Shown here one piece after another: positions 9,106 through 18,673 of a stretch of DNA of 64,000 bases (the stretch's first letter is position 1; each line of letters begins with the position of its first letter). The DNA is taken from positions 62,001 through 126,000 of the forward strand of contig NZ_AHCB03000005.1 in the NCBI RefSeq assembly GCF_000238335.3, read 5' to 3'. The notes beneath the pieces were generated by a model that saw only the letters and a program-made list of their open reading frames with translations, was not told the DNA's origin and did no database searches. Origin of the DNA: Pseudoalteromonas marina (lineage in GTDB: Bacteria; Pseudomonadota; Gammaproteobacteria; Enterobacterales; Alteromonadaceae). A program made the translations under genes and the position numbers.

Positions 9106-10185
9106 ATGCTAAGTCAACTATTTCAAAAGCCGTCGCCAATGATGGTAGGAATTGATATCGGATCGCACTCGATTAAAGCGGTGCTTCTGAGAGAAATTGA
9201 AAGTGGATTTCGATTAGAGGCCCTAGCAATTGAGCCCATGCCTAAAGGCGCCATGAGTGAACGAACGATTCAAGATATTGAAGCGATTGGTAATGTAATA
9301 ACAAAATTAAAAAGAAAATTACCTAAGTCACTTAAAAATGCAGCAGTGGCGGTGTCAGGGCAAACGGTTATTACAAAAGTAATTTTTATGGATGTGTCGT
9401 TAAGTGATGCAGAACTTGAATCTCAAATTGAAATTGAAGCAGATAGTTTAATACCTTACCCCCTTGATGAAGTTAGCTTAGACTTTGAAAAGCTTTCTAC
9501 TAACGAAGCTGATCCGAGTAAAATGAATGTATTACTTTCAGCAGCCCGAACAGAAAGTGTTGAAGCACGTGTTGGCGCATTAGAAGAGGCTAATCTCGAT
9601 ACTAAGATTGTTGATGTAGAAAGCTACGCTTTAAGCCGTGCGATGGACGTTTATTATCAACAACTACCAAGCGATGCTTTCAATAAGTGTGTTGCTGTTG
9701 TAGATATTGGTGCCGTACTCATGCTTGTAAGTGTTGTACAAGCTGGTGAAACTATTTATACACGTGACCAGGTTTTTGGTGGTGATCAATACACAAATAG
9801 TATTGTTAACTACTACAACAAAGGGTTTGATGAAGCTGAAATAGGTAAAACATCAGGCGACTTACCACCTAACTATACCTTTGAGGTATTAGCACCATTT
9901 CAAACAGCGTTGCTTCAGCAAGTACGTAGAGCGGTGCAAATGTTTTTAACAACGAGTGGTAAAGAACAAATAGACTACATTGTGCTTACCGGTGGAACTT
10001 CTATGATCAAAGGGCTTGATCGCTTATTAATTGAAGAATTAGGTATACACAGTGTTGTTGCAGAACCGTTTGCAAATATGGAAATTTCGCCAAAAGTAGA
10101 TCGTAATGTTATGCAACGTCACCGAACACAGTTTGCAATTGCAACAGGTTTGGCATTAAGGAGCTTTTCATCATGCCACATATAA
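9106..10185 (+). CDS. pilM: Type IV pilus inner-membrane platform protein PilM
   Basis: 359 residues with an actin-like ATPase fold: GIDIGSHSIKAVLL (about 15-28, phosphate 1), AVVDIGAVLMLV (about 202, phosphate 2) and IVLTGGTSMIKGLDRLL (about 296, adenosine site). PilM is cytoplasmic and binds the N-terminus of PilN, linking the PilNOP alignment complex to the assembly motors. It is the first gene of the pilMNOPQ operon, with successive overlaps. In the phosphate-2 loop the usual DIG-T is DIGAVL, a mild departure seen in some PilM proteins. Confidence 0.96.
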   Translation: MLSQLFQKPSPMMVGIDIGSHSIKAVLLREIESGFRLEALAIEPMPKGAMSERTIQDIEAIGNVITKLKRKLPKSLKNAAVAVSGQTVITKVIFMDVSLSDAELESQIEIEADSLIPYPLDEVSLDFEKLSTNEADPSKMNVLLSAARTESVEARVGALEEANLDTKIVDVESYALSRAMDVYYQQLPSDAFNKCVAVVDIGAVLMLVSVVQAGETIYTRDQVFGGDQYTNSIVNYYNKGFDEAEIGKTSGDLPPNYTFEVLAPFQTALLQQVRRAVQMFLTTSGKEQIDYIVLTGGTSMIKGLDRLLIEELGIHSVVAEPFANMEISPKVDRNVMQRHRTQFAIATGLALRSFSSCHI

Positions 10186-10745
10186 ATCTATTGCCTTGGC
10201 GAGAACTGCAGCGCGAAGAATCTAAAAAGAAATTTGTAACCATACTAGTTGGAATTGTTTTAGCTTGTTTTTTAAGTATGTACTTATTAAGTATGTTTTA
10301 CAGTGCATTAAAAGACGGGCAAAACTTAAAAAATAATTACTTAAGTTCTGAAATAAGCATGCTTGATCGAAAGATCAGTGATATTAGAGAATTAGACAAA
10401 CGAAAAGAAAACCTACAGCAGCGAATGCGATTAATCGAAGAGCTGCAAAGTAGCCGTAACCTTGGCACACAAATTATGGATGAAGTAACAAAAATAGTAC
10501 CTCAAGGTATTTACTTAACAAAGCTGGAGCGCAGAGGGAACCAGATTTATGTACTTGGCCGAAGTGAATCAAATAACCGTTTATCTACTATGATCCGCCA
10601 GGTACAAAGTTCATATTTGTTAGAGCGTCTGACTATGCAGGATATTGTTGCAGGTGATCAGTCTTCGCGTTTACTTAGTGACTTTAGTATGGAGTTTTAC
10701 GTAAAACCATTTGATGAGATTGGTGAGGTACGTAATGAACCTTGA
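10173..10745 (+). CDS. pilN: Type IV pilus alignment protein PilN
   Basis: 190 residues. The N-terminal cytoplasmic motif is INLLPWRE (4-11), the segment that docks into PilM. One membrane helix follows (about 22-45), then a coiled coil (about 55-95) and a periplasmic ferredoxin-like domain. The start overlaps the end of pilM by 13 bases, implying translational coupling. It forms heterodimers with PilO. Confidence 0.95.
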   Translation: MPHINLLPWRELQREESKKKFVTILVGIVLACFLSMYLLSMFYSALKDGQNLKNNYLSSEISMLDRKISDIRELDKRKENLQQRMRLIEELQSSRNLGTQIMDEVTKIVPQGIYLTKLERRGNQIYVLGRSESNNRLSTMIRQVQSSYLLERLTMQDIVAGDQSSRLLSDFSMEFYVKPFDEIGEVRNEP

Positions 10746-11340
10746 TTTTAAAGCACTTGGCGAAATAGATTGGAATGAAATTGAGTTAGACAATATTGGT
10801 GATTGGCCTGCTGCTGTAAAAGTAATTTGCTGTGCATTTGTTGCTGGGCTCATATTATTTTTTAGCTATAGCCTGTTAGTTTCTGACGAGATTGATAGCT
10901 ACCATAATGCGGTATCAAAAGAGGTCGACTTAAGAAGTACCTACAGAACAAAATACGCTGTAGCGAGTAAGCTAGATATTTATCGCCAACAAATGATAGA
11001 AATGGAAGATAAGTTTTCTCAATTACTTAAGCGGTTACCGACATCAAACGAAATACCTGGCTTACTTGACGATTTGTCTTATGTTGGCACAACGAGCGGT
11101 TTAACATTTTTAAAAATTGGTTGGTTACCTGAAGTTGAGAAAGAGTTTTATACCGAGCTACCTATCAAAATAGAAGTAGTAGGTACTTATCATGAATTTG
11201 GTGAATTTGTTGGCAAAGTTGCTCAGTTACCACGAATAGTTAGTTTGCATGACTTTTCTATTACGTCTTCTGGCGAAAAACAACTAACATTTAGTGTTGT
11301 AGCAAAAACTTACCGCTATGAAGAAGGAGTTAAAAAATGA
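10735..11340 (+). CDS. pilO: Type IV pilus alignment protein PilO
   Basis: About 201 residues. It begins MNLDFKALGEIDWNEIELDNIGDWP, typical of PilO. A membrane helix (about 27-47), a coiled-coil stretch and a C-terminal periplasmic domain with LPIKIEVVGTYHEFGEFVGKVA follow. I use ATG 10735, which has GAGGT upstream and overlaps pilN by 11 bases. An in-frame start 24 bases earlier would put odd residues ahead of the conserved N-terminus. The product partners PilN and PilP in the periplasmic bridge to PilQ. Confidence 0.94.
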   Translation: MNLDFKALGEIDWNEIELDNIGDWPAAVKVICCAFVAGLILFFSYSLLVSDEIDSYHNAVSKEVDLRSTYRTKYAVASKLDIYRQQMIEMEDKFSQLLKRLPTSNEIPGLLDDLSYVGTTSGLTFLKIGWLPEVEKEFYTELPIKIEVVGTYHEFGEFVGKVAQLPRIVSLHDFSITSSGEKQLTFSVVAKTYRYEEGVKK

Positions 11341-11876
11341 GGCTCCTTCATTTAATGCCGATATTGGCTGTTGTTGCGTTAGTGGGGTGTAACGACGATA
11401 CCTCGGAACAAAAAGAATTTATTGATCAGGTAAAAGCAAGCACAACGCCTAAAGTTGAGTCGATTCCTGAGCTTACTCAATTTGAGATTTTTGAATATAG
11501 TGCTGGAAATTTACGAAGTCCATTTGTGGCACCTCAACCTGAAATAATTCAGAACAAACTGACGCAAATAAAAAACTGTTTACACCCAGATCCAGACAGA
11601 CGCAGAGAGCCATTAGAAAAATATCCGTTAGATAATTTAGCAATGAAAGGTACAATTGGTTCAAGTGGTCAAGTTTGGGCGCTTATAACTGCTGCAGATG
11701 AAACATTACATCGTGTAACTATTGGTAATCATTTGGGTAGTTACGATGGCAAGGTAAAAGCTGTGAGTAACGATTTTATAGAATTAGTTGAATTAATCCC
11801 TGATGGGTCTGGTTGTTGGAAAGAGCGCCTGACTAAACTGGAAATGTTAGAGGCGGCAACTGATGGCGCAAATTAA
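11337..11876 (+). CDS. pilP: Type IV pilus lipoprotein PilP
   Basis: 179 residues. The signal peptide ends in a lipobox (VVALVGC, Cys at about 18), so the protein is lipid-anchored. The conserved segment PLDNLAMKGTIG followed by WALI (about 95-120) is the beta-sandwich HR domain that contacts the N-terminal part of PilQ. The start overlaps pilO by 4 bases (ATGA). Confidence 0.95.
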   Translation: MRLLHLMPILAVVALVGCNDDTSEQKEFIDQVKASTTPKVESIPELTQFEIFEYSAGNLRSPFVAPQPEIIQNKLTQIKNCLHPDPDRRREPLEKYPLDNLAMKGTIGSSGQVWALITAADETLHRVTIGNHLGSYDGKVKAVSNDFIELVELIPDGSGCWKERLTKLEMLEAATDGAN

Positions 11877-13956
11877 TAATAAAAAAGGTAAAAATAACAT
11901 GCATAAGGATGTTCTTTGGTTTAATCGCATTGCGAGAGCTTTATTTGCAACAGCCGCTTTGGTTTGTGCTAACAATGCTTTGGCAGGACCATTGCTTTAC
12001 GATGTACGTTATAACCCATTACTTAAAGGTGAAACCGAATTACAGCTTGTTTTCGACGAAGAGATAACTTTAGAACCGCAAATTCAAGTATTTAACAGCC
12101 CAGCGCGTATTGAAATGTTTTTTGATACCGCAGAGTTAGAGTTAGGATTAAATGACGTTGAAGTTAATCAAGCAGGTATTAGTAGTGTCACCAATGTGTT
12201 ATCTGAGCAAGGTTTAAAGGTAACAGTTAATCTAGACAGATTAAAAATGTATGAAACAGAAGTTAATAACAACTTAGTTTCAATACGTGTATCGGATAAC
12301 CCATTAACCGGTTCAGTAACTGAAGATGAAGCCGTTCTGACAGGTGATGTGAGTGGAAACTACATTAACCGTATCCAATCTATTGATTTTAGACGTGGTG
12401 AGAAAGGTGAGGCAAAGGTACTTGTATTTTTACAAGACACTCAAGCTGCTATAGAGGTTCACGAAAGTGGCGGCAAAATTTACGCAGATTTTCACCATAC
12501 AGATATTCTGGACGATCTACTTTATGAGTTAGATGTTTTAGACTTTGGTACCATTGTTAGTACTATCGAAACGTTTAAAGAAGAAGGGCGAAGCCGCGTT
12601 GTTATAGAACCTAATGCCGAGTTTACATTCACGTATCAGCAAATAGACAATATTCTTACCCTCACAGTTGAAAAAGATGAAACTCAAAATGCTTACTTAG
12701 ATGGTGGTAAAGAGTATCAAGGTCGACCAATGACCTTAAACTTTCAAGATATTTCAGTCCGTGCAGCGTTACAAATTATCGCGGGCTATAACGACTTTAA
12801 CTTAGTAACAAGTGATTCCGTTACCGGTAACATTACCTTGCGCTTAGATGGCGTGCCGTGGGACCAAGCACTTGATGTCGTATTACGTATAAAAGGGTTG
12901 GACAAGCGTATGGATGGCTCTATCTTAATGGTAGCGCCAGCAGAAGAGCTTGCAGCCCGTGAAGCAAAAGATCTAAAAGCAAAGCAGCAAGTTGAAGATT
13001 TAGAGCCGCTTTACAGCGAATATATGCGTTTAAATTATGCCAAAGCTGAAGACTTTGCTGATTTATTGAAAACTGATATTAATAGCATCATTACTCCACG
13101 CGGAAGCGTGTCGGTTGATCAGCGTACTAATACGCTACTCGTTAAAGATACTGTTAAGAGTATAGAAAATATTAGACGCATGATTGAAACTCTAGACATA
13201 CCGGTTCAACAGGTTGTTATTGAATCTCGTATGGTAACAGTTCGTGATAACGTAACTGAGGACTTAGGTGTGCGTTGGGGGTTTAGTGATCAGCAAGGTA
13301 GTGATGGCATATCAGGTTCTTTGGAAGGTGCTGAAACAATTTCAAATGGGGTAATCCCTGACTTAACAGATAGATTAAATGTAAATCTACCTATTACAAA
13401 CCCAGCGGCTAGTATTGGCCTGCACATAGCAAAACTCGCCAACGGTACATTAATTGATTTAGAGTTAAGTGCGCTTGAAGAAGAGAATAAAGGCGAGATT
13501 ATTGCAAGCCCGCGTATTATTGCTGCCAACCAGCAAAAAGCGCGCATTGAACAAGGTACTGAAATACCCTATACAGAATCAGCTTCTAGTGGTGCAACAA
13601 CGGTAAGCTTTAAAAAAGCAGTACTTAGTTTAGAGGTGACGCCACATATAACGCCTGATAATAAAGTGATTTTAGACTTAATTATCACGCAAGATACACG
13701 GGGTGATGTTGTACAAACAGGTACCGGTGAGGCCGTATCGATAGATACTCAAGAAATTCAAACACAAGTATTAGTAGAAAACGGGCAAACCATTGTACTC
13801 GGTGGTATTTTCCAACAACAAATAATCAACACCACAAATAAAGTGCCAGTATTAGGCGATATTCCTTATGTTGGTAGGTTATTTAAAAGCACTAGCGAAT
13901 TTAATGAAAAACGCGAATTGCTTATTTTTGTGACACCGAAAATACAAATAGATTAA
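11863..13956 (+). CDS. pilQ: Type IV pilus secretin PilQ
   Basis: 697 residues. A signal peptide ends near ANNALAG (about 42). Two AMIN domains follow (about 45-240), then the STN/N0 domain (MTLNFQDISVRAALQIIAGY, about 290), an N1 domain with SVDQRTNTLLVKDT (about 420), and the secretin domain with ALEEENKGEIIASPRI and GEAVSIDTQEIQTQVLVENGQTIVLGGIF. VPVLGDIPYVGRLFKS near the C-terminus is the secretin signature. It forms the outer-membrane pore for the pilus. The ATG used overlaps pilP by 14 bases and has GAGG upstream; ATG 11899, with AAGG upstream, is a good alternative giving a more ordinary signal peptide. Confidence 0.96.
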   Translation: MAQINNKKGKNNMHKDVLWFNRIARALFATAALVCANNALAGPLLYDVRYNPLLKGETELQLVFDEEITLEPQIQVFNSPARIEMFFDTAELELGLNDVEVNQAGISSVTNVLSEQGLKVTVNLDRLKMYETEVNNNLVSIRVSDNPLTGSVTEDEAVLTGDVSGNYINRIQSIDFRRGEKGEAKVLVFLQDTQAAIEVHESGGKIYADFHHTDILDDLLYELDVLDFGTIVSTIETFKEEGRSRVVIEPNAEFTFTYQQIDNILTLTVEKDETQNAYLDGGKEYQGRPMTLNFQDISVRAALQIIAGYNDFNLVTSDSVTGNITLRLDGVPWDQALDVVLRIKGLDKRMDGSILMVAPAEELAAREAKDLKAKQQVEDLEPLYSEYMRLNYAKAEDFADLLKTDINSIITPRGSVSVDQRTNTLLVKDTVKSIENIRRMIETLDIPVQQVVIESRMVTVRDNVTEDLGVRWGFSDQQGSDGISGSLEGAETISNGVIPDLTDRLNVNLPITNPAASIGLHIAKLANGTLIDLELSALEEENKGEIIASPRIIAANQQKARIEQGTEIPYTESASSGATTVSFKKAVLSLEVTPHITPDNKVILDLIITQDTRGDVVQTGTGEAVSIDTQEIQTQVLVENGQTIVLGGIFQQQIINTTNKVPVLGDIPYVGRLFKSTSEFNEKRELLIFVTPKIQID

Positions 13957-14034
13957 AATAAGGTACTTTTTTGTTAATCGACGGGTGATTATCTAGTTTA
14001 ATTGCTCGTTATGTGGCTTTTTATTCTAATTGAC

Positions 14035-14064
14035 TTGAAATACCCCTGCAATTACTGAGATAAT
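14035..14064 (+). promoter_or_regulatory. Predicted promoter of the aroK operon
   Basis: TTGAAA (14035-14040), an 18-bp spacer, then GATAAT (14059-14064), 76 bases upstream of the aroK start. It suggests aroK-aroB-damX-dam can be transcribed separately from the pil operon. No clear terminator was seen after pilQ, so read-through is also possible. Confidence 0.5.
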
Positions 14065-14140
14065 CCCCTCCTTAATTTTGGGGCCAGGTCGTTAGGCGGG
14101 GTTTTATTTCAAATTTTAGAGTTCGTTTGTACTAAAAGAT

Positions 14141-14659
14141 ATGGCTGAGAAACGTAATATATTTCTAATTGGCCCCATGGGGGCTGGAAAAAGCACAATT
14201 GGTCGTCACATTGCCGATCAATTACACCTTGAATTTGTTGATTCTGATCAAGAAATCGAACGCCGCACGGGTGCAGATATTGCCTGGGTATTCGATCTTG
14301 AAGGTGAAGAAGGCTTTAGACTTCGTGAAGAATCTGTTATTGGCGACTTAACTGAAATGCAAGGTATTGTACTTGCTACAGGTGGTGGTTCAGTAATGAG
14401 TAAAGAAGTTCGAAACAAGCTTTCGGCTCGTGGTATCGTTGTATACCTAGAGACACCTATTGAAAAGCAAGTTGCACGCACACAACGCGACAAGCGTCGC
14501 CCGTTACTGCAAACAGAAGAAGCACCTCGTGATGTACTAGAGCGCTTAGCAGAAGAACGCGAACCGTTATATAAAGAAGTGGCTGATTTTGTTGTACGCA
14601 CTGATGAGCAAAGCGCTAAAGTTGTTGCAAATCAAATCATTGAGAAACTAGATTTTTAA
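14141..14659 (+). CDS. aroK: Shikimate kinase I
   Basis: 172 residues, the same size as E. coli AroK. The Walker A loop is [12 protein letters not shown] (11-22). [11 protein letters not shown] (about 32) binds shikimate, FRLREESV (about 57) follows, ATGGGSV (about 79) is the shikimate/Walker B loop, and RDKRRPLL (about 117) is the lid. It phosphorylates shikimate in aromatic amino acid synthesis. It is followed by aroB after 30 bases. Confidence 0.97.
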   Translation: MAEKRNIFLIGPMGAGKSTIGRHIADQLHLEFVDSDQEIERRTGADIAWVFDLEGEEGFRLREESVIGDLTEMQGIVLATGGGSVMSKEVRNKLSARGIVVYLETPIEKQVARTQRDKRRPLLQTEEAPRDVLERLAEEREPLYKEVADFVVRTDEQSAKVVANQIIEKLDF

Positions 14660-14689
14660 AACCAATACATAATAAAGGATTAGCTGAGC

Positions 14690-15760
14690 ATGCTTAAATT
14701 AACTGTTAATTTGGACGAGCGAAGTTATCCTATTTATATTGGGAAATCTGCACTTCAAGATAATGGCCGTCTAATTCATCATATTGGTGATTGTCGGCCT
14801 ATCATCATTACTAATGACACAATTGAACCTTTATATCTACAAGGCTTACTTGATTCATTAGCTGAATTAAATCCTCTTTCCTTTATCATACCTGATGGTG
14901 AGCAGTACAAGTCACTAGAGTGGTTTGAAAAAATATCCGCTTTTTTACTGCAAAATAATTGTGGTCGCGATACTTGTTTAATTGCATTAGGTGGTGGCGT
15001 AGTTGGTGATTTAACTGGTTTTGTAGCTGCATGTTATCAACGTGGCGTGCCGTTTATTCAAATACCGACAACACTTTTATCGCAAGTAGATTCATCTGTT
15101 GGTGGAAAAACAGCGGTGAACCATCCGTTAGGAAAAAACATGATTGGGGCTTTTTATCAGCCACAAGCTGTTTTTATTGATACTCAGTCTCTTCATACAC
15201 TCCCAAAAAGAGAGTTTGCGGCAGGAATGGCTGAAGTTATTAAGTATGGTTTAATATACGATACCGAGCTTTTTAATTATTTAGAGCAAAATGTTGAAAA
15301 CTTACAGCAGCTAAATGAAACATGCCTGCAGCATATCATTTACAGGTGCTGTGAAATTAAAGCGTTAATAGTTGCTGAGGATGAAAAAGAGCAAGGTCTT
15401 AGAGCACTACTAAACTTGGGGCATACCTTCGGTCACGCAATTGAGGCCCAAATGGGTTATGGTAAGTGGCTTCATGGTGAAGCTGTTGCTACGGGTATGG
15501 TGTTAGCTTCTCAGTTGGCTCACACTCGAGGTGACTTAACGCTGCAGGATGTAGCGCGTATTGTGGATATTATTAAACAATATAACTTGCCAACTGAAGT
15601 ACCTGTAGATATGACGAGTGAGCAATTTTTATTGCATATGCGTAAAGATAAAAAAAATAAAAAAGGAACTATCCGTTTTATTTTACCCACTCAATTTGGT
15701 CAATGTGCACTGGTAGACAATGTATCTGACGATCAAGTCCGAGCATTAATCGAGCACTAA
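14690..15760 (+). CDS. aroB: 3-Dehydroquinate synthase
   Basis: 356 residues. NAD-binding and active-site landmarks are DGEQYKSLEW (about 69), ALGGGVVGDLTGFVAACYQRGVPFIQIPTTLLSQVDSSVGGKTAVN (about 98-140, two blocks of one conserved region), NMIGAFYQP, and metal-ligand histidines in NLGHTFGHAIE (about 243) and LHGEAVATGM (about 260). It converts DAHP to 3-dehydroquinate, the second step of the shikimate pathway. It abuts damX with no gap. Confidence 0.97.
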   Translation: MLKLTVNLDERSYPIYIGKSALQDNGRLIHHIGDCRPIIITNDTIEPLYLQGLLDSLAELNPLSFIIPDGEQYKSLEWFEKISAFLLQNNCGRDTCLIALGGGVVGDLTGFVAACYQRGVPFIQIPTTLLSQVDSSVGGKTAVNHPLGKNMIGAFYQPQAVFIDTQSLHTLPKREFAAGMAEVIKYGLIYDTELFNYLEQNVENLQQLNETCLQHIIYRCCEIKALIVAEDEKEQGLRALLNLGHTFGHAIEAQMGYGKWLHGEAVATGMVLASQLAHTRGDLTLQDVARIVDIIKQYNLPTEVPVDMTSEQFLLHMRKDKKNKKGTIRFILPTQFGQCALVDNVSDDQVRALIEH

Positions 15761-17116
15761 ATGCAGTCACAAATTTTACCAAGCCGTGCGGCTTTGGTGG
15801 ATAGAATCGCACTGCAATTTGAATATGGTCAAAACCTCATTGTTTTACTGGGCACATCAGGCCTAGGTAAAAGCTATCTACTTGAAACCTTTATTACCGA
15901 TAAATACAACGACTTTAATAAAGCATTTGTACAATCGAGTGCAAAATTGACGGACGCTCAGTTAATGAGCGATCTATTAGAGCAAAGCTTTAACAACCCG
16001 TTGGTTGATCATAATTTAAGTTTGTCTGAAAATTTTTATCAGTTACTTAATCAACAGCAACCGGGCTCCTGTTTATGGGTTATTGACGGTGGTAGGCACT
16101 TATCAGAAGAGTTTTTAATTGAGCTGGAGCTGCTAGCTAAAAATAGCCCAATCACTCTTTATATTATGATTGCCTCAGCTGCAAAGTTACCGGTTGAACA
16201 TGCAGTTGAAATTCATCTTGAACGGCTTCCTCTTCATGAAAGTAAGCAGTTAATGGGGTGGTACTTTGAAAAGCTTCCTCACGATGAAGATCCTGTTTTC
16301 CAAGCTTTTTTAGCTGAAGCTAATGGTAATCCTAATTTATTGCTTGCATGGCAACAGGATGAGTACGTCGCAGATATCAAAGTTAAAGATAAAGTATCAT
16401 GGCGTGTACATTTACTGGTACTTATGTTGCTCATTATGTTCTTAATTATAGGCTTGTTATATAAGTCAGATATGAGTGATTGGTGGCAAAAGCATTATGA
16501 GCAAGGCACCATTGAGGTTGATAGCACTGCTATTCCAGTGAGTCAGATCACAGCACCTTCTACTTTTGAGGACAATACAGCAAGTATTACTGATATATCA
16601 GCCGAAACAAGCGCCAAGCAGAGTGAGCAACCAAACGTTGAGCTGCAAAGTACAAACGATATACCTGCAATAATGCAAAGCTTAAGTGCTGGAAGTCAGG
16701 AAAATAATTCAACTAGCTCAAATAGCCTTCTAGAAGATGAGCCGGTTGAAGAGTTTGTAGAGGCGAGGCAAACAAGCACTGGAGCAGATGAATCACCAGT
16801 GCAGCTGCCCATTAACGAAGCTAGTGCGTGGTACTCTCAGCAAAATGATTCAAATACAGTTATTCAGTTGCTTGCAGTCACACAAAAACAAGTTGTAGAT
16901 GATTTTATAGAGCAGTATGCACTTCAATTAACTGCGTACACCTATCAAACACAAAGAAACGGTAAAACATGGTGGGTTGTTACAACCGGCAGTTTTACAA
17001 GCATGAATGATGCACAGCAAGGTATGAAAAAACTACCTGCAAGTATCTTAAAAAATAAGCCGTTTTATAAAAAAATTAGTAAAATAAAACAAGAAATTGC
17101 ACGAGTTGATCAGTAA
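15761..17116 (+). CDS. damX: DamX-type cell-division protein with AAA and SPOR domains
   Basis: 451 residues. An N-terminal cytoplasmic ATPase-like domain carries a Walker A loop GTSGLGKS (31-38) and a Walker B-like LWVIDGG (about 107). One membrane helix follows (about 213-232, LLVLMLLIMFLIIGLLY). A long low-complexity Ser/Glu-rich periplasmic linker leads to a C-terminal SPOR domain (about 365-450) that binds denuded glycan at the division septum. The gene starts at the base after the aroB stop codon. The position between aroB and dam is the conserved damX slot. The ATP-binding half has no proven role. Confidence 0.9.
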   Translation: MQSQILPSRAALVDRIALQFEYGQNLIVLLGTSGLGKSYLLETFITDKYNDFNKAFVQSSAKLTDAQLMSDLLEQSFNNPLVDHNLSLSENFYQLLNQQQPGSCLWVIDGGRHLSEEFLIELELLAKNSPITLYIMIASAAKLPVEHAVEIHLERLPLHESKQLMGWYFEKLPHDEDPVFQAFLAEANGNPNLLLAWQQDEYVADIKVKDKVSWRVHLLVLMLLIMFLIIGLLYKSDMSDWWQKHYEQGTIEVDSTAIPVSQITAPSTFEDNTASITDISAETSAKQSEQPNVELQSTNDIPAIMQSLSAGSQENNSTSSNSLLEDEPVEEFVEARQTSTGADESPVQLPINEASAWYSQQNDSNTVIQLLAVTQKQVVDDFIEQYALQLTAYTYQTQRNGKTWWVVTTGSFTSMNDAQQGMKKLPASILKNKPFYKKISKIKQEIARVDQ

Positions 17117-17169
17117 TATAAATCGCTTTAGTGTAAAATCGCGCAACACCAGATTGAAGTAAAGAACCA

Positions 17170-18039
17170 ATGCAGCAAAAGAGTAGAGCCTTCCTTAAAT
17201 GGGCTGGCGGAAAATACAGTCTCGTTGATGATATTAACGCGCGATTAAACCAAGCAAGTTCGCATGCTGATACCTTGGTTGAACCTTTTGTTGGTGCCGG
17301 TTCCGTTTTTCTCAATAGCGATTTTAAGCATTATATTCTTAACGATATTAATGCTGATTTAATCAACTTATATAAAGAACTAAGAAATTCACCCGATGAA
17401 TTTATTAGTGATGCAAAAAAGCTATTCGTTGATTTAAATAACCACCCCGATGCGTACTACGAATACCGAGTTCAGTTTAATCAAAGCCGTGATGTATACG
17501 AGCGGTCAATGCTATTTTTATACATGAATCGGTTTGGTTACAACGGCTTATGCCGTTATAACTTAAAAGGTATTTTTAATGTACCATTTGGTAAATATAA
17601 AAAGCCTTATTTTCCTGAAAAGGAAATGTACTTTTTTGCTGAAAAAGCACAGCAAGCGACGTTTACATGCTTAGGCTACGATAACGTATTTAAACTGGTT
17701 CCTAATAACGCGGTTATTTATTGCGATCCACCCTATGTCCCTTTGAGTAAAACGGCTTCGTTTACTTCTTATGCTAAGGGCGGGTTTAATTTAGATGATC
17801 AGGCTAATTTAGCTAATTTGGCAGAAAAAGCGGCGTTTGAAAATAACACCCCAGTGCTTATTTCAAATCACGATACAGTATGGACACGGAAAATATACAG
17901 CCAAGCATCACTTGATCAAATTCAAGTAAAAAGGACGATAAGCCCTAAGGGCGGAACTCGTAATAAAGTAGGCGAGTTAATGGCTATGTACTTACCACTA
18001 AAACAACCACAGCGTAAATTGAAAGCGCAAAAGCGATAA
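17170..18039 (+). CDS. dam: DNA adenine methylase Dam (GATC)
   Basis: 289 residues. The AdoMet-binding motif is FLKWAGGKYSL (about 8-18), then EPFVGAGSVFLN (about 40) and the catalytic DPPY at about 186-189 (IYCDPPYVPLS). Class alpha N6-adenine methylase order. Dam methylates GATC and supports mismatch repair, replication timing and phase-variable regulation. It lies in the aroKB-damX-dam order of E. coli. The 3' end overlaps a convergent DUF2970 gene by 56 bases. The C-terminus is slightly longer than enterobacterial Dam and very basic (KQPQRKLKAQKR). Confidence 0.96.
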   Translation: MQQKSRAFLKWAGGKYSLVDDINARLNQASSHADTLVEPFVGAGSVFLNSDFKHYILNDINADLINLYKELRNSPDEFISDAKKLFVDLNNHPDAYYEYRVQFNQSRDVYERSMLFLYMNRFGYNGLCRYNLKGIFNVPFGKYKKPYFPEKEMYFFAEKAQQATFTCLGYDNVFKLVPNNAVIYCDPPYVPLSKTASFTSYAKGGFNLDDQANLANLAEKAAFENNTPVLISNHDTVWTRKIYSQASLDQIQVKRTISPKGGTRNKVGELMAMYLPLKQPQRKLKAQKR

Positions 18040-18169
18040 ATAGTATTATCGCAATAGCAATGATTGAGGAAATAGAGTGTTCTTGAAAATCTGCGCGGCG
18101 CTTTTGTTCTGATTGAACACCAAAAAATGCGGCTAGCACACTTTGCAACGCGCTAATAAAGTGCCGCAT
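17984..18169 (-). CDS. DUF2970 small membrane protein
   Basis: 61 residues. The pattern SVLAAFFGVQSEQKRRADF followed by one long hydrophobic segment (about 35-59) is the DUF2970 signature of proteobacteria, whose function is not known. It is a single-span inner-membrane protein by appearance. It overlaps the 3' end of dam on the opposite strand by 56 bases and follows its partner gene by 3 bases, so the two small genes form an operon between dam and rpe. Confidence 0.85.
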   Translation of the reverse strand: MRHFISALQSVLAAFFGVQSEQKRRADFQEHSISSIIAIAIILFIAFALSIYAVVVLVVST

Positions 18170-18172
18170 TGT

Positions 18173-18469
18173 CTAGAATAAAGGCTTTAAAGAAGGTGCT
18201 TTCTTGCTGTCGTCTGAGCTTGTTAATAACTCTAGTAAATCTAGGTAGTGAAACTGAGCACTGCGGCTATCGCCAGTGATCCAAGAAAACCAAGAAGAGT
18301 CTTCTTCAAGTACGTGTAAACAGGGTTTATTTGTGTTTATTTCGTGTGTTAATTGCGGAGCACAATTACTGACCGAGCTTAACTCTTGCCCTGAACTTGG
18401 CGTAAAACTTACTACCCCAACAACTAATAATGCAGATGCAATTAATATCCCAATTTTAAAAGCGCGCAT
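18173..18469 (-). CDS. Small exported or membrane-anchored protein of unknown function
   Basis: 98 residues. The N-terminus MRAFKIGILIASALLVVGVVSF is a signal sequence or anchor. The rest is polar, with two cysteines (about 36 and 50), and has no motif I recognise. It is spaced 3 bases from the downstream DUF2970 gene, which supports it being real. It is divergent from rpe, with 204 bases between them. No function can be offered. Confidence 0.65.
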   Translation of the reverse strand: MRAFKIGILIASALLVVGVVSFTPSSGQELSSVSNCAPQLTHEINTNKPCLHVLEEDSSWFSWITGDSRSAQFHYLDLLELLTSSDDSKKAPSLKPLF

Positions 18470-18673
18470 GGTTTAAACCTAATGTTTTGTTACTTTTTTA
18501 AGCATAACAAAAACTGTTCAAATAACAAACTTTTTTCTAATAAAGACGATTAATTAAATGTAAAAATAATCACGTAACCACTTTAAAAACAGCAGGTTTA
18601 CGCCTTAGTTGCTTGGGTAACGTCATCAATTGAGTTACATTAACGTAATATTTTACTCATTGGTGAATCTGCT

